Shown: one piece after another, positions 57,003 to 64,000 of the stretch | How the letters are laid out: each line of letters begins with the position of its first letter | Position numbering within the stretch: position 1 is the stretch's first letter | Source: Candidatus Palauibacter scopulicola | GTDB lineage: Bacteria; Gemmatimonadota; Gemmatimonadetes; Palauibacterales; Palauibacteraceae | Assembly (NCBI RefSeq): GCF_947581915.1 | Contig: NZ_CANPWG010000067.1 | Coordinates: forward strand, 62,001 to 126,000 | Length of the DNA stretch: 64,000 nucleotides | Direction of reading: 5' to 3' | The notes under the pieces: generated by a model | Told to the model about the DNA's origin: nothing | Seen by the model: only the letters and a program-made list of their open reading frames with translations | The model's database searches: none | Position numbers and translations under genes: made by a program

Positions 57003-58810
57003 CAGGCCACCGCGGCGCTGTTGTTGCGGTTGTGGGACGCCGCGCGCAGCGCGCCCGTGTCGGGATCGCGCTGGATCGCGACCCACAGCCCTTCGCCGCC
57101 GAAGCGGGCCTCCATGGGGAAGATCTCCTCGTACGCGTATCCCGTCCCGTCGAGAACTTCCCGCGGGAACTTCCCGCCCGGCACGCGGAAGGTGAGGGCG
57201 CCGGTCGCCGGATCCGAGTTTGGCATGAAGAAGTCGGGCGTATCGATCGCCTCGTCCACCGTCATGCCGAACCGCATCACGTTCAGCAGCCCCTGGAAGG
57301 TCCGGTGGTGGAGGCCGGACCCCATCGAGGCGAAGCCGAGCACGGGCCGCCCGTCGCGGAACAGGATCCCGGTCTGCGTGGGCGCCGGGAGCCGCGATCC
57401 CGGCTCGAGGCGGGCGATCTGCGTCTGCTGGAAGGACGCCGGATCGCCGATCGTGATCCCGTCCACGACGATGGCGGTCTTGCCCCACAGGACCGCGTTG
57501 ATGCTGTGCGTGATCGCGGCGATGTTGCCCTCGCCGTCGATGGCCACGACGTCGTCGGAGTGGCCGGGGCCGCGCGGCGCCCAGTTGCCGAAGGGCAGCC
57601 CGGTCTGGATGACGTTCCACAGCCGGTCGGCGTGGTCCGGCGTGACGCGCGCCGCCGGGGTGAAGTCGCCGCCGACGAGCGACGCGGCCAGTTCGGGCGG
57701 CAGGAAGTCGAGCAGCGAGGCGCGGGTCACGTCGAGCGCGGCCCGCAGGGCCTCCGGCGATTCCGTCCAGTGGCCCTCCTCGAGCAGCCCGGAAGCCGCC
57801 GCGAGCCGCTGCGCCTCGATCATCGCCACCCCGCCCGCGTTCGGAGGCGGGTTCGTGTACAGCTCCCAGCCGTCCCCCAGGTCCGCCACGAGCGGCTCGT
57901 CCCAGATGACCTCGTAGGCCGCGAGGTCCTCGACGGTCATCCGACCCCCGTCGGCCTGGATCGCGGCCGCCGCCTTCCCGGCCCACGGGCCGCCGTACAT
58001 GTAGCCGGTCCCCTGCTCCGCCACCGCACGCAGCGTCGCGGCCAGCGCGGGCTGGCGCAGCACGTCCCCCTCGACGTAGGGAGAACCGTCTTCCTTCAGG
58101 AACGTCGCCTTCGTCTCGGGAAGCCGGGCGAGGTCCGCGGCCCGTCCCTCCCAGTAGCCCTCCACCTTCTTCGAGATGGGGAAGCCCCGCTCGGCGACGT
58201 GGATCGAGGGCTTGAAGATCTCCGCCCACGGGAGCCGCCCGAACCGCTCATGCGCCGCCCCGACCCCCTTCATGAACCCACCCACGAGCGCCGTGCGCCC
58301 GCTGACCTCGGTCCCGTACATCCCGTCGGGAGACGAGAGATCGAGGCCGCCGGGGATGTTCGCGGGATCGGACTCGCCGAGCACCGTGTTCCACTCGGCG
58401 TTCATCGTGTAGACCCGGTCCGTGCCCGCGTCGTAGTAGACGAGCGACAGGATGCCGAAGTAGCTGATCGGCGCGCCCGCGGTGAGCGCGACCTGCATGA
58501 GCGAGGTCGTCATCGCGGCGTCGATCGCGTTCCCTCCCTGCTTCAGCGCCTCCAGTCCGGCGCGCGCCGCGAGCCCGTTGTAGGCGACGGTGACCGCCCC
58601 GTTCTCCCCCGTGGCGACGCCGGCTTCCGTCCGGTCCACGAGTTGCGCCTCCATGAACCGCTCGTAGTCGGCGGCCCAGCGCTCCGGCGAGAGATCGGGC
58701 TCCGCCTGGCACGCCGCCAGCACGAGGAGGAAGGCAATCCACGCGACCGGGCGGCCACGTGCGGGCCGTCCCCCGGAACAGCTCGCGGAACGGCTCGCGG
58801 CCGCGCTCAC
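56999..58810 (-). CDS. Gamma-glutamyltransferase family lipoprotein
   Basis: Six hundred and three residues from GTG 58810, which overlaps the S9 peptidase stop (GTGA). The leader ends VLAACQ, a lipobox. The N-terminal-nucleophile fold begins AVTVAYNGLAARAGLEALKQGGNAIDAAM, and the small-subunit start is GEGNIAAITHSINAVLWGK, where the Thr becomes the nucleophile after self-cleavage; GSGLHHRTFQGLLNVM and the C-terminal DGRPVLGFASMG follow. These enzymes move or hydrolyse gamma-glutamyl groups of glutathione and peptides. Fits peptide salvage with its S9 neighbour. Confidence 0.9.
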   Translation of the reverse strand: MSAAASRSASCSGGRPARGRPVAWIAFLLVLAACQAEPDLSPERWAADYERFMEAQLVDRTEAGVATGENGAVTVAYNGLAARAGLEALKQGGNAIDAAMTTSLMQVALTAGAPISYFGILSLVYYDAGTDRVYTMNAEWNTVLGESDPANIPGGLDLSSPDGMYGTEVSGRTALVGGFMKGVGAAHERFGRLPWAEIFKPSIHVAERGFPISKKVEGYWEGRAADLARLPETKATFLKEDGSPYVEGDVLRQPALAATLRAVAEQGTGYMYGGPWAGKAAAAIQADGGRMTVEDLAAYEVIWDEPLVADLGDGWELYTNPPPNAGGVAMIEAQRLAAASGLLEEGHWTESPEALRAALDVTRASLLDFLPPELAASLVGGDFTPAARVTPDHADRLWNVIQTGLPFGNWAPRGPGHSDDVVAIDGEGNIAAITHSINAVLWGKTAIVVDGITIGDPASFQQTQIARLEPGSRLPAPTQTGILFRDGRPVLGFASMGSGLHHRTFQGLLNVMRFGMTVDEAIDTPDFFMPNSDPATGALTFRVPGGKFPREVLDGTGYAYEEIFPMEARFGGEGLWVAIQRDPDTGALRAASHNRNNSAAVAW

Positions 58811-60924
58811 TGGTCGGAGGTCGCGGACGGACGGAGCCACTGCTCCCACCATTCGAGTTGGACCCACATCCGGTGCACCATGCGCCACGGCGTCCATCCC
58901 CCGTGGTAGGAGTCGGGATAGCGCACGAACTTCGCGGGCACCTGCTGCTTCCGCAGCGCCACGTACATCTGCTCCGCCTCTTCGATCGGGACCCGGTGGT
59001 CCGATTCTCCATGGACAAAGAGGGTCGGCGTCGTGACCCCCTTCGCGTGGATGATGGGAGAAGAACGCAGGAGGTGCTCAAGTCCCCGTTCCTCCCAGGG
59101 CGGGCCGTAGAACTCGCTCTCCTTCGTACGCGGGATGTCCGCCACGGCGTAGTCGCTGACCCAGTTCGAGATCGAAGCCCCGGCGATGGCGGCGGCGAAG
59201 CGGTCCGTCTGCGTGATGACCCAGTTCGTGAGAAATCCCCCGTAGGAATAGCCGGTCGCGCCCATGCGCGCGGTGTCGATCTCGTAGCGTTCGATCGCGT
59301 GGTCGACGCCCGCCATCACGTCGTCGTAATCGTTGAACCCCCAGCCGCCCCACGTCCCCCAGCGGAAGTCCTCTCCGTATCCGGTCGAGGCCCGCGGGTT
59401 CGTGAACAGCACCATGTAGCCCTGCGCCGCAAGGAGCTGCTGGTCGAACGAGAACGTGTTGCCGTAGGCCCCGTGGGGTCCGCCGTGCATCTGCAGGACC
59501 ATCGGGAATCCGCCCTGCCCGGCGGCGTAGCCGCGCGCCGGGAGCATCCAGCCTTCGACCTCGGTCCCGTCGGGACTCCGAAACGAGAGCCGCTCCGGGC
59601 TGGACATTCCGATCCCGGCGAGCAGGTCGCGATTCACCTCGCTGAGCCGCACCTCGTCGTCCATCTCGGCCCCCACCTCCGCGACCCAGACATCGCCGGG
59701 TTCCGTCGGCGCGGTGGCGCGGAACGCGACGCGCGAGAAGTCCCCCGAGAAGGAGAAGCTCCCGAGCCGGCGGTCCCCCCTCGTCACCTGCTCGACCGCC
59801 CCCCCTCCCTCGGCGACGCGGAAGAGGTGCGTGTTGCCGCGAATACCCGCGGAGAAATAGACGTGCCCGCCGTCGGCGCTCACGGTGGGACCGCCGGGGA
59901 TGAGGTCCCACTCCGCGGTGAGGTTGCGGAGCCGCGTCCCGTTCGCCGCGTCGAACACGAAGAGGTCGTTGGGCGCCCCGCGGTCGCGGGCTTCGCGGAT
60001 GATGATGTCGAGGCCTTCGTTGCCCCGGACGACGAGCCGCGCACCGTCGGCGGACCAGGCCGGGGAGGAGTAGTTGTATCCGTCGTCCGTGAGCCGGTTC
60101 ACGTCGCCGTCGAGGTCGACGACCCAGAGATCCGACCGCTCGTACGAGTGCTCATCGCGCTGGTGGACATCCGCGGTGAACGCGAGCCGCCGGCCGTCGG
60201 GACTCCAGGCGAGCCCGGAGGCATCGAAGCCGAGTTCCGTGAGCTGCCGCGCTTCTCCCCCCTCGGCCGGCAGCAGGTACACTTCGCGGGGAGGCGTCGC
60301 GTTCGGATCGCGCGGGTCGGGGAGGTAGCCCCGCCGGTCGAAGCGGTAGTTCATCCAGTCGTACTCGCGCCCATCGAACCGCTCCACGGTGCGGCGCTCG
60401 AAGTCGGACTCCCAGACGGGCTCCGGCGGAGGCGGGGGCGGCGTCGGCCGCGTGAACGCGATCCAGCGGCCGTCCGGGCTGAAGACCGGAGAGCCCCGCA
60501 GCCCCTCGAGCCGGAACGCCTCGCCGGCCGGCCGGTCCATGCGGAGGAACCACGTGCTCCCGGCGCCCGATCCACCCGGGTCGGGCCGATTCGACGTGAA
60601 GACGAGGTAGCGGCCGTCGGGGCTCCAGCGGGGCGAGGAGGCGCTGAAGCTCGGGCTCGTCACCCGCGTCGCCTCCCCGGAACCGTCGGCGTCCACGAGC
60701 CGGATCTCGCTGTGGCGGCGGTTCTCTTCCTCGAGGACCGACGTCACGACGTAGGCGACGCGCGAGCCATCGGGCGAAAGGGCCGGGCTCCCCGCGTCCT
60801 TGAGCCGGTAGTAGTCCGCGAGTTCGAGGGGCCGCCCTTCCTGCGCGACGAGTCCGGGCGCCGCCAGGAGCACGGCGAAGGGGATCGAGAGGATCGGTCG
60901 GGAGTTGCGAACGCGCATGCGCAT
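58807..60924 (-). CDS. S9 family prolyl oligopeptidase-like peptidase
   Basis: Seven hundred and five residues from ATG 60924, five bases after GGAGG. Signal peptide to about LVAQ, then WD40-like/TolB beta-propeller blades (SPDGSRVAYVV, SPRWSPDGRYLVF, AWSPDGRRLAFT) and the alpha/beta hydrolase domain with nucleophile in GYSYGGFLTNW, Asp in HGESDHRVP, and His in YHGGWTP. The order is that of acylaminoacyl-peptidase/dipeptidyl-peptidase relatives of S9. Its stop overlaps the ggt start, and it follows the PQQ gene by 20 bases. Probably periplasmic. Confidence 0.95.
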   Translation of the reverse strand: MRMRVRNSRPILSIPFAVLLAAPGLVAQEGRPLELADYYRLKDAGSPALSPDGSRVAYVVTSVLEEENRRHSEIRLVDADGSGEATRVTSPSFSASSPRWSPDGRYLVFTSNRPDPGGSGAGSTWFLRMDRPAGEAFRLEGLRGSPVFSPDGRWIAFTRPTPPPPPPEPVWESDFERRTVERFDGREYDWMNYRFDRRGYLPDPRDPNATPPREVYLLPAEGGEARQLTELGFDASGLAWSPDGRRLAFTADVHQRDEHSYERSDLWVVDLDGDVNRLTDDGYNYSSPAWSADGARLVVRGNEGLDIIIREARDRGAPNDLFVFDAANGTRLRNLTAEWDLIPGGPTVSADGGHVYFSAGIRGNTHLFRVAEGGGAVEQVTRGDRRLGSFSFSGDFSRVAFRATAPTEPGDVWVAEVGAEMDDEVRLSEVNRDLLAGIGMSSPERLSFRSPDGTEVEGWMLPARGYAAGQGGFPMVLQMHGGPHGAYGNTFSFDQQLLAAQGYMVLFTNPRASTGYGEDFRWGTWGGWGFNDYDDVMAGVDHAIERYEIDTARMGATGYSYGGFLTNWVITQTDRFAAAIAGASISNWVSDYAVADIPRTKESEFYGPPWEERGLEHLLRSSPIIHAKGVTTPTLFVHGESDHRVPIEEAEQMYVALRKQQVPAKFVRYPDSYHGGWTPWRMVHRMWVQLEWWEQWLRPSATSDQ

Positions 60925-60943
60925 GGGGGCCTCCGAAACGGGC

Positions 60944-62860
60944 TTAGCGTCGTACTCGCCAGGCGAGCAGGAGATTGCCGGGCATCTGGCTGAACAGGTC
61001 GTATCCCGAGTTGACGAGGATGTAGCCGCGCGCCACGACGGGGCCGGGCCCGTCGATGGCGCCGCCCCGCCCCGGCACACCGTTCACGGTCTCGAACTCG
61101 CGGGCGGTGTCGACATCCCAGAGCACCGAGCCGTCCTCCGTGGAGAAGGCGCGCATGTGGCCGTCCAGGCTCCCGGCCAGCACCGCCCCTTCGATCGCGG
61201 TGGGGGCCGGGGAGAAGAAGGGCATGCAGCCGGCCCGGTCCTGGCACACGGACGGATCGGGGGGCGCGTGCCACAGGACTTCGCCGCCGGCGAGTTCCAG
61301 GGCGTAGACGCCGGGAGTGGGCGGATCGCCGGCGTTCATCTGCGTGGACTCCCCGGAGCGCGGGTCCGAGATGATGGCGAACGGGTTGTCGACGTTCGGC
61401 ACGTAGGCCCGGCGGCCGTCGGACGCGAGACCCCAGTGGATGCCGCCGAGAGAGCTTCCCGTGCCGACGCGGCGCGCCCACACGAGTTCGCCGTCCGAGT
61501 CGGGGTCCAGCGCCCACACCATGCCGGACTTCTGCCCGGCGATGAGGAGCTGCGATCCGTCCTCGGCGGTGACGATGATCGGGGCCATGCCGAAGTCGTG
61601 ATCCGGGCCCGTCGGCGCGGGGCAGTTCTGGAAGCGGGGCGAAAGGCAGGACATGTTCCAGGCGTCGTCTTGCCGACCCTGGAAGGTCCAGCGGGCCTCG
61701 CCCGTCTCCATGTCCAGCGCGGTGATCGCGTCGCTCCCGCCCGTCGTCGGCCGCGTGTAGTTCTCGCCGGTCCCGATGTAGAGGAGACCGCGCGCGGCGT
61801 CGACCGTCGGGCTCGACCACACCGGCGCCCCAGAAGGCGCGAAGAGGCGGGTTCCAGCCTCGTTCTCTCCCACGTGCCGCGGCTCGTCGGCCACGGTCTG
61901 GAACTCCCACAGCGGTTCGCCCGTCTCCGCCGAGAAGGCGGCGACGCCGCCGCTGGACGTGCAGCACTCGTAGGCGGGATCGCCGGCGCTGATGATCTCC
62001 ATCGAAGAAAGCGGGACGAAGACGCGGCCCTCGTGGACGGTCACGCTTCCCGTGACGACGTGATCCGCGTGGGTGCCGGCGACGGCGCGCCAGTGGAGAG
62101 CGCCGCTCGTCGCGTCGATCGCGTACACGTTCGTGCGGAAGTCCGCGAAGAAGGCCGACTGCCCGCCGTCGGGGCCGTCTCCGATCGCGATCGCGCCGCG
62201 CACGGCGGCGTCGCCCGCGAACACCCAGTGTACGCAACCGCTCTCCAGGTCGATGGAATACACCTCGCCGTAGGCCGAACCCACGATGACCCGGTCGTCG
62301 ACCACGGCCGGCTTCGAGCGCACCTGGCTCACGTCCGGGAAACCGAAGGCCCAGGCGAGTTCCAGATTCGGCAGGTCGGCGGCGGTGAGCCCCGCGCGGG
62401 CCGCATCCGCGAAGCCCGTCTCGCCGGCGCCACCGCCCCAGCCCGACCAGTGCACGACGCCCTCCTCGCTCGGCGCGCTCGCGCAGAAGGCGGAGGACGG
62501 GAGGCGGGTCTCGACCAGGGTATCGCCGGTGAGCCACTCCGCCACGGCGCGGCGCTCGTCCGCCGTGAGATCCTCGCCGTGCCGGCGCATGCGGCCTCCC
62601 TCCAGCGAACTGAGGACGGCCCGGGGCGTCATCGCGCCGAGCGTGGTGAGGCCGGGAGCGCGCACCGTGCGCTGGCCGGAATGGCACTCCGCGCACGAGG
62701 CGGCGTACACGCGCATGCCGGGACTGTCATCCATGGGCGGCGGATCGAGCAGCCCCCGCGCCCGCTCCTGGGCGGCGACCGGTTCGGCCGCGGCGGCGAG
62801 GGCACTGCCGGCTGTGACGGCGGCCACTACGGCGGCGAAAGCGGCGGTGACGATGCGCAT
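60944..62860 (-). CDS. PQQ-type beta-propeller protein with N-terminal cytochrome c
   Basis: Six hundred and thirty-eight residues from ATG 62860 (GGAGAAA upstream). After a signal peptide (to about VAAQ) there is a cytochrome c domain with CAECH (Cys56, Cys59, His60), then an eight-bladed propeller of PQQ-dehydrogenase type with blades such as VIVGSAYGEVYSIDLESGCVHW, AITALDMETGEARWTF, and GMVWALDPDSDGELVW. The layout resembles polyvinyl-alcohol dehydrogenase: cytochrome first, propeller after. It may oxidise an exported alcohol and pass electrons on. Followed after 20 bases by the S9 gene. Confidence 0.9.
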   Translation of the reverse strand: MRIVTAAFAAVVAAVTAGSALAAAAEPVAAQERARGLLDPPPMDDSPGMRVYAASCAECHSGQRTVRAPGLTTLGAMTPRAVLSSLEGGRMRRHGEDLTADERRAVAEWLTGDTLVETRLPSSAFCASAPSEEGVVHWSGWGGGAGETGFADAARAGLTAADLPNLELAWAFGFPDVSQVRSKPAVVDDRVIVGSAYGEVYSIDLESGCVHWVFAGDAAVRGAIAIGDGPDGGQSAFFADFRTNVYAIDATSGALHWRAVAGTHADHVVTGSVTVHEGRVFVPLSSMEIISAGDPAYECCTSSGGVAAFSAETGEPLWEFQTVADEPRHVGENEAGTRLFAPSGAPVWSSPTVDAARGLLYIGTGENYTRPTTGGSDAITALDMETGEARWTFQGRQDDAWNMSCLSPRFQNCPAPTGPDHDFGMAPIIVTAEDGSQLLIAGQKSGMVWALDPDSDGELVWARRVGTGSSLGGIHWGLASDGRRAYVPNVDNPFAIISDPRSGESTQMNAGDPPTPGVYALELAGGEVLWHAPPDPSVCQDRAGCMPFFSPAPTAIEGAVLAGSLDGHMRAFSTEDGSVLWDVDTAREFETVNGVPGRGGAIDGPGPVVARGYILVNSGYDLFSQMPGNLLLAWRVRR

Positions 62861-62930
62861 CAGGCGTTTCTCCGGAACGAGATCGAGAGAACCCGTGGAA
62901 CATAGGCCCTCACGTTCCGTCGCGGCACGG

Positions 62931-62995
62931 TACGCCGCCAGCGGCCCGGGACGGTGCGGCGCCAGCGGCCCGGGGGCGTGCGGCGCTAGCCGCGG
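62931..62995. repeat. Three 24-bp tandem repeats across a stop codon
   Basis: Units start at 62931, 62955 and 62979 (TRCGSCGCCAGCGGCCCGGG-type, exact 24-bp period). The third contains the stop of the serine hydrolase gene (62986-62988, minus). Confidence 0.85.
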
Positions 62996-64000
62996 ATGGG
63001 GCGCGCGGCCTCGATCACGCGGTGCACGATGAGATCGGCCACGGCGTCGGCCTGTCTCCCGTCGTGATCGCCCGTGCCGCGCCAGTGGGTCTGGGCCACG
63101 ACGACGAGTTGCCGATCCGGCACGACCCACACGAACTGGCCCCCGTAGCCCCACATCACGAACGCGGACACGTCCTCGCCGCCGCCCTGGCGGTCGCTCC
63201 ACGTCTGGTAGCCGTACCCCGCGTCCCGCAGGACGTAGCCGATGTCGCCGAGCGCCACGAGCCGGTCGACCTGCGTTGCCGTCCATGCCCGGGAGACGAC
63301 CTGCCGTGACCCGGACCGGCCTCCCTGCAGGAGGAGCTGACCGATCTTCGCGGCGTCGCGCGCACGGAGCGCCAGCGCGGCGCCGCCCACGATCACGCTG
63401 TCCTGCATGACCGGCCAGCGCTTGTTGTCGATGCCGAGCGGACCCATCAACTCCCGCTCCGCGAACTCCAGCGCGCTCCCGTCGACCGCGTTCTCGACGA
63501 TGACCGTCAGCAGGTGCGACCCCCCGGTGTTGTAGATGAACCGTCGGCCCGGAGGGGCGACGATGGGCAGGTCGAGGACGTACCCGACGGGCCGGCCGGA
63601 ACGGGCCCACGGGCCGAAGTCCTCCTCGTCGGACCACTGCATGCCGCTCGTCATCGTGAGGAGGTCGCGCACGCGGATGCCGCCGTGCTCGGACCGCCGC
63701 GACGGATGCGACAGCCAGTCCGTCATCGGATCCTCCGGGTCCAGAAGTCCCCGATCCGAGGCGAGGCCGACGAGCAGCGCCGTGACGGTCTTCGTCACGG
63801 ACCGCATGTCGAAGGCCGAATCCCGGTGCATGCCGCCGTAGTACGCCTCCTCGACGAGATGCCCGTTCCGGACCGCGACGAGCGCCCGGATGTTCGGCAC
63901 GGCGTTCGCCGCATTCGCGAACGCGCTTTCCAGCAACTCCGGATCGAACCCCTCGGCTCCGGGCGTCGACTTCGTCCACGCACGCGAAAGGTCGACGGGC
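62986..64000 (-). CDS. Class C beta-lactamase-like serine hydrolase, 5' end outside window
   Basis: The gene enters from the right edge: the frame stays open to base 64000 and the added part reads on smoothly (WTKSTPGAEGFDPELLESAF, typical of these hydrolases). The core shows the SxxK motif SVTKTV, RDLLTMTSGM, the Tyr of the YxN motif in YNTGGSHL, and GYGGQFVWV near the C-terminus. Family members are DD-peptidases, esterases or amidases of the periplasm. First gene seen of the minus-strand group that continues with the PQQ gene after about 125 bases. Signal peptide is not visible because the start is missing. Confidence 0.88.
   Translation of the reverse strand, partial: PVDLSRAWTKSTPGAEGFDPELLESAFANAANAVPNIRALVAVRNGHLVEEAYYGGMHRDSAFDMRSVTKTVTALLVGLASDRGLLDPEDPMTDWLSHPSRRSEHGGIRVRDLLTMTSGMQWSDEEDFGPWARSGRPVGYVLDLPIVAPPGRRFIYNTGGSHLLTVIVENAVDGSALEFAERELMGPLGIDNKRWPVMQDSVIVGGAALALRARDAAKIGQLLLQGGRSGSRQVVSRAWTATQVDRLVALGDIGYVLRDAGYGYQTWSDRQGGGEDVSAFVMWGYGGQFVWVVPDRQLVVVAQTHWRGTGDHDGRQADAVADLIVHRVIEAARPIRG

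Overview
The window is GC-rich bacterial chromosome (visibly near 70% G+C over most of its length) with densely packed genes, many TTG/GTG starts behind strong GGAGG ribosome sites, and frequent ATGA/GTGA stop-start overlaps. The gene content (Oar-type TonB receptor, choice-of-anchor B protein, many secreted S9/M14 peptidases, amidohydrolases and beta-propeller lipoproteins, cory-CC-star/ArsA/CstA, cupredoxin and c-type cytochromes) suggests an aerobic, protein- and peptide-eating heterotroph, most like Gemmatimonadota or a relative. The taxon is an inference from gene style, not from a marker gene.

Layout. 1-6030: an amidohydrolase / DUF819 / proC operon, a TM2 protein, two type II toxin-antitoxin pairs (VapBC-like and FitAB-like) around a FabF-like synthase whose first catalytic His is Asn. 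6080-8480: tRNA-Ser, tRNA-Gly and tRNA-Val with a propeller lipoprotein and a small secreted protein. 8590-20390: housekeeping and catabolic genes (radical SAM plus VTT membrane protein, zinc ribbon plus TrmJ-like methyltransferase, rho, cupredoxin, proline dehydrogenase, SDR, mtaB, class I aldolase, hutF). 20450-26320: TonB receptor and choice-of-anchor B protein.

26289-33607 is a defence island of visibly lower G+C. It holds an orphan antitoxin, a plus-strand restriction-modification cassette (HNH nuclease, cytosine-5 methyltransferase, NgoMIV-family endonuclease, Vsr), and a minus-strand five-gene operon: SLATT membrane protein, TGT-like transglycosylase, OGG-like HhH-GPD glycosylase, QueC-like synthase, and a TIR-like (DUF1863/ThsB-type) protein. 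QueC, TGT and OGG homologues together are the hallmark of type IV CBASS, but no CD-NTase is present; a TIR-like protein and a SLATT effector stand where the cyclase and effector would be. This is the best candidate in the window for an undescribed defence system.

33620-49480: MFS transporter, cyanophycinase-like peptidase, a Tat-exported class V aminotransferase, NIPSNAP, a nuclease lipoprotein, FKBP, FAH hydrolase, a 1434-residue M14 peptidase, cytochrome c, and an unusual Cache-domain protein ending in an outer-membrane beta-barrel. 49488-50996: a TerB-like/SAP/PD-(D/E)XK nuclease that may be a lone defence gene. 51132-54198: cory-CC-star / ArsA ATPase / CstA operon. 54316-55785: a DUF4143 ATPase without an ordinary start codon, behind a five-copy 23-bp repeat. 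55797-64000: a tightly packed minus-strand operon for peptide and exported-substrate breakdown (serine hydrolase, PQQ protein with cytochrome c, S9 peptidase, gamma-glutamyltransferase, amidohydrolase).

A pattern runs across the window: short tandem duplications (7-24 bp, unrelated sequences) repeatedly lie on or next to stop codons.
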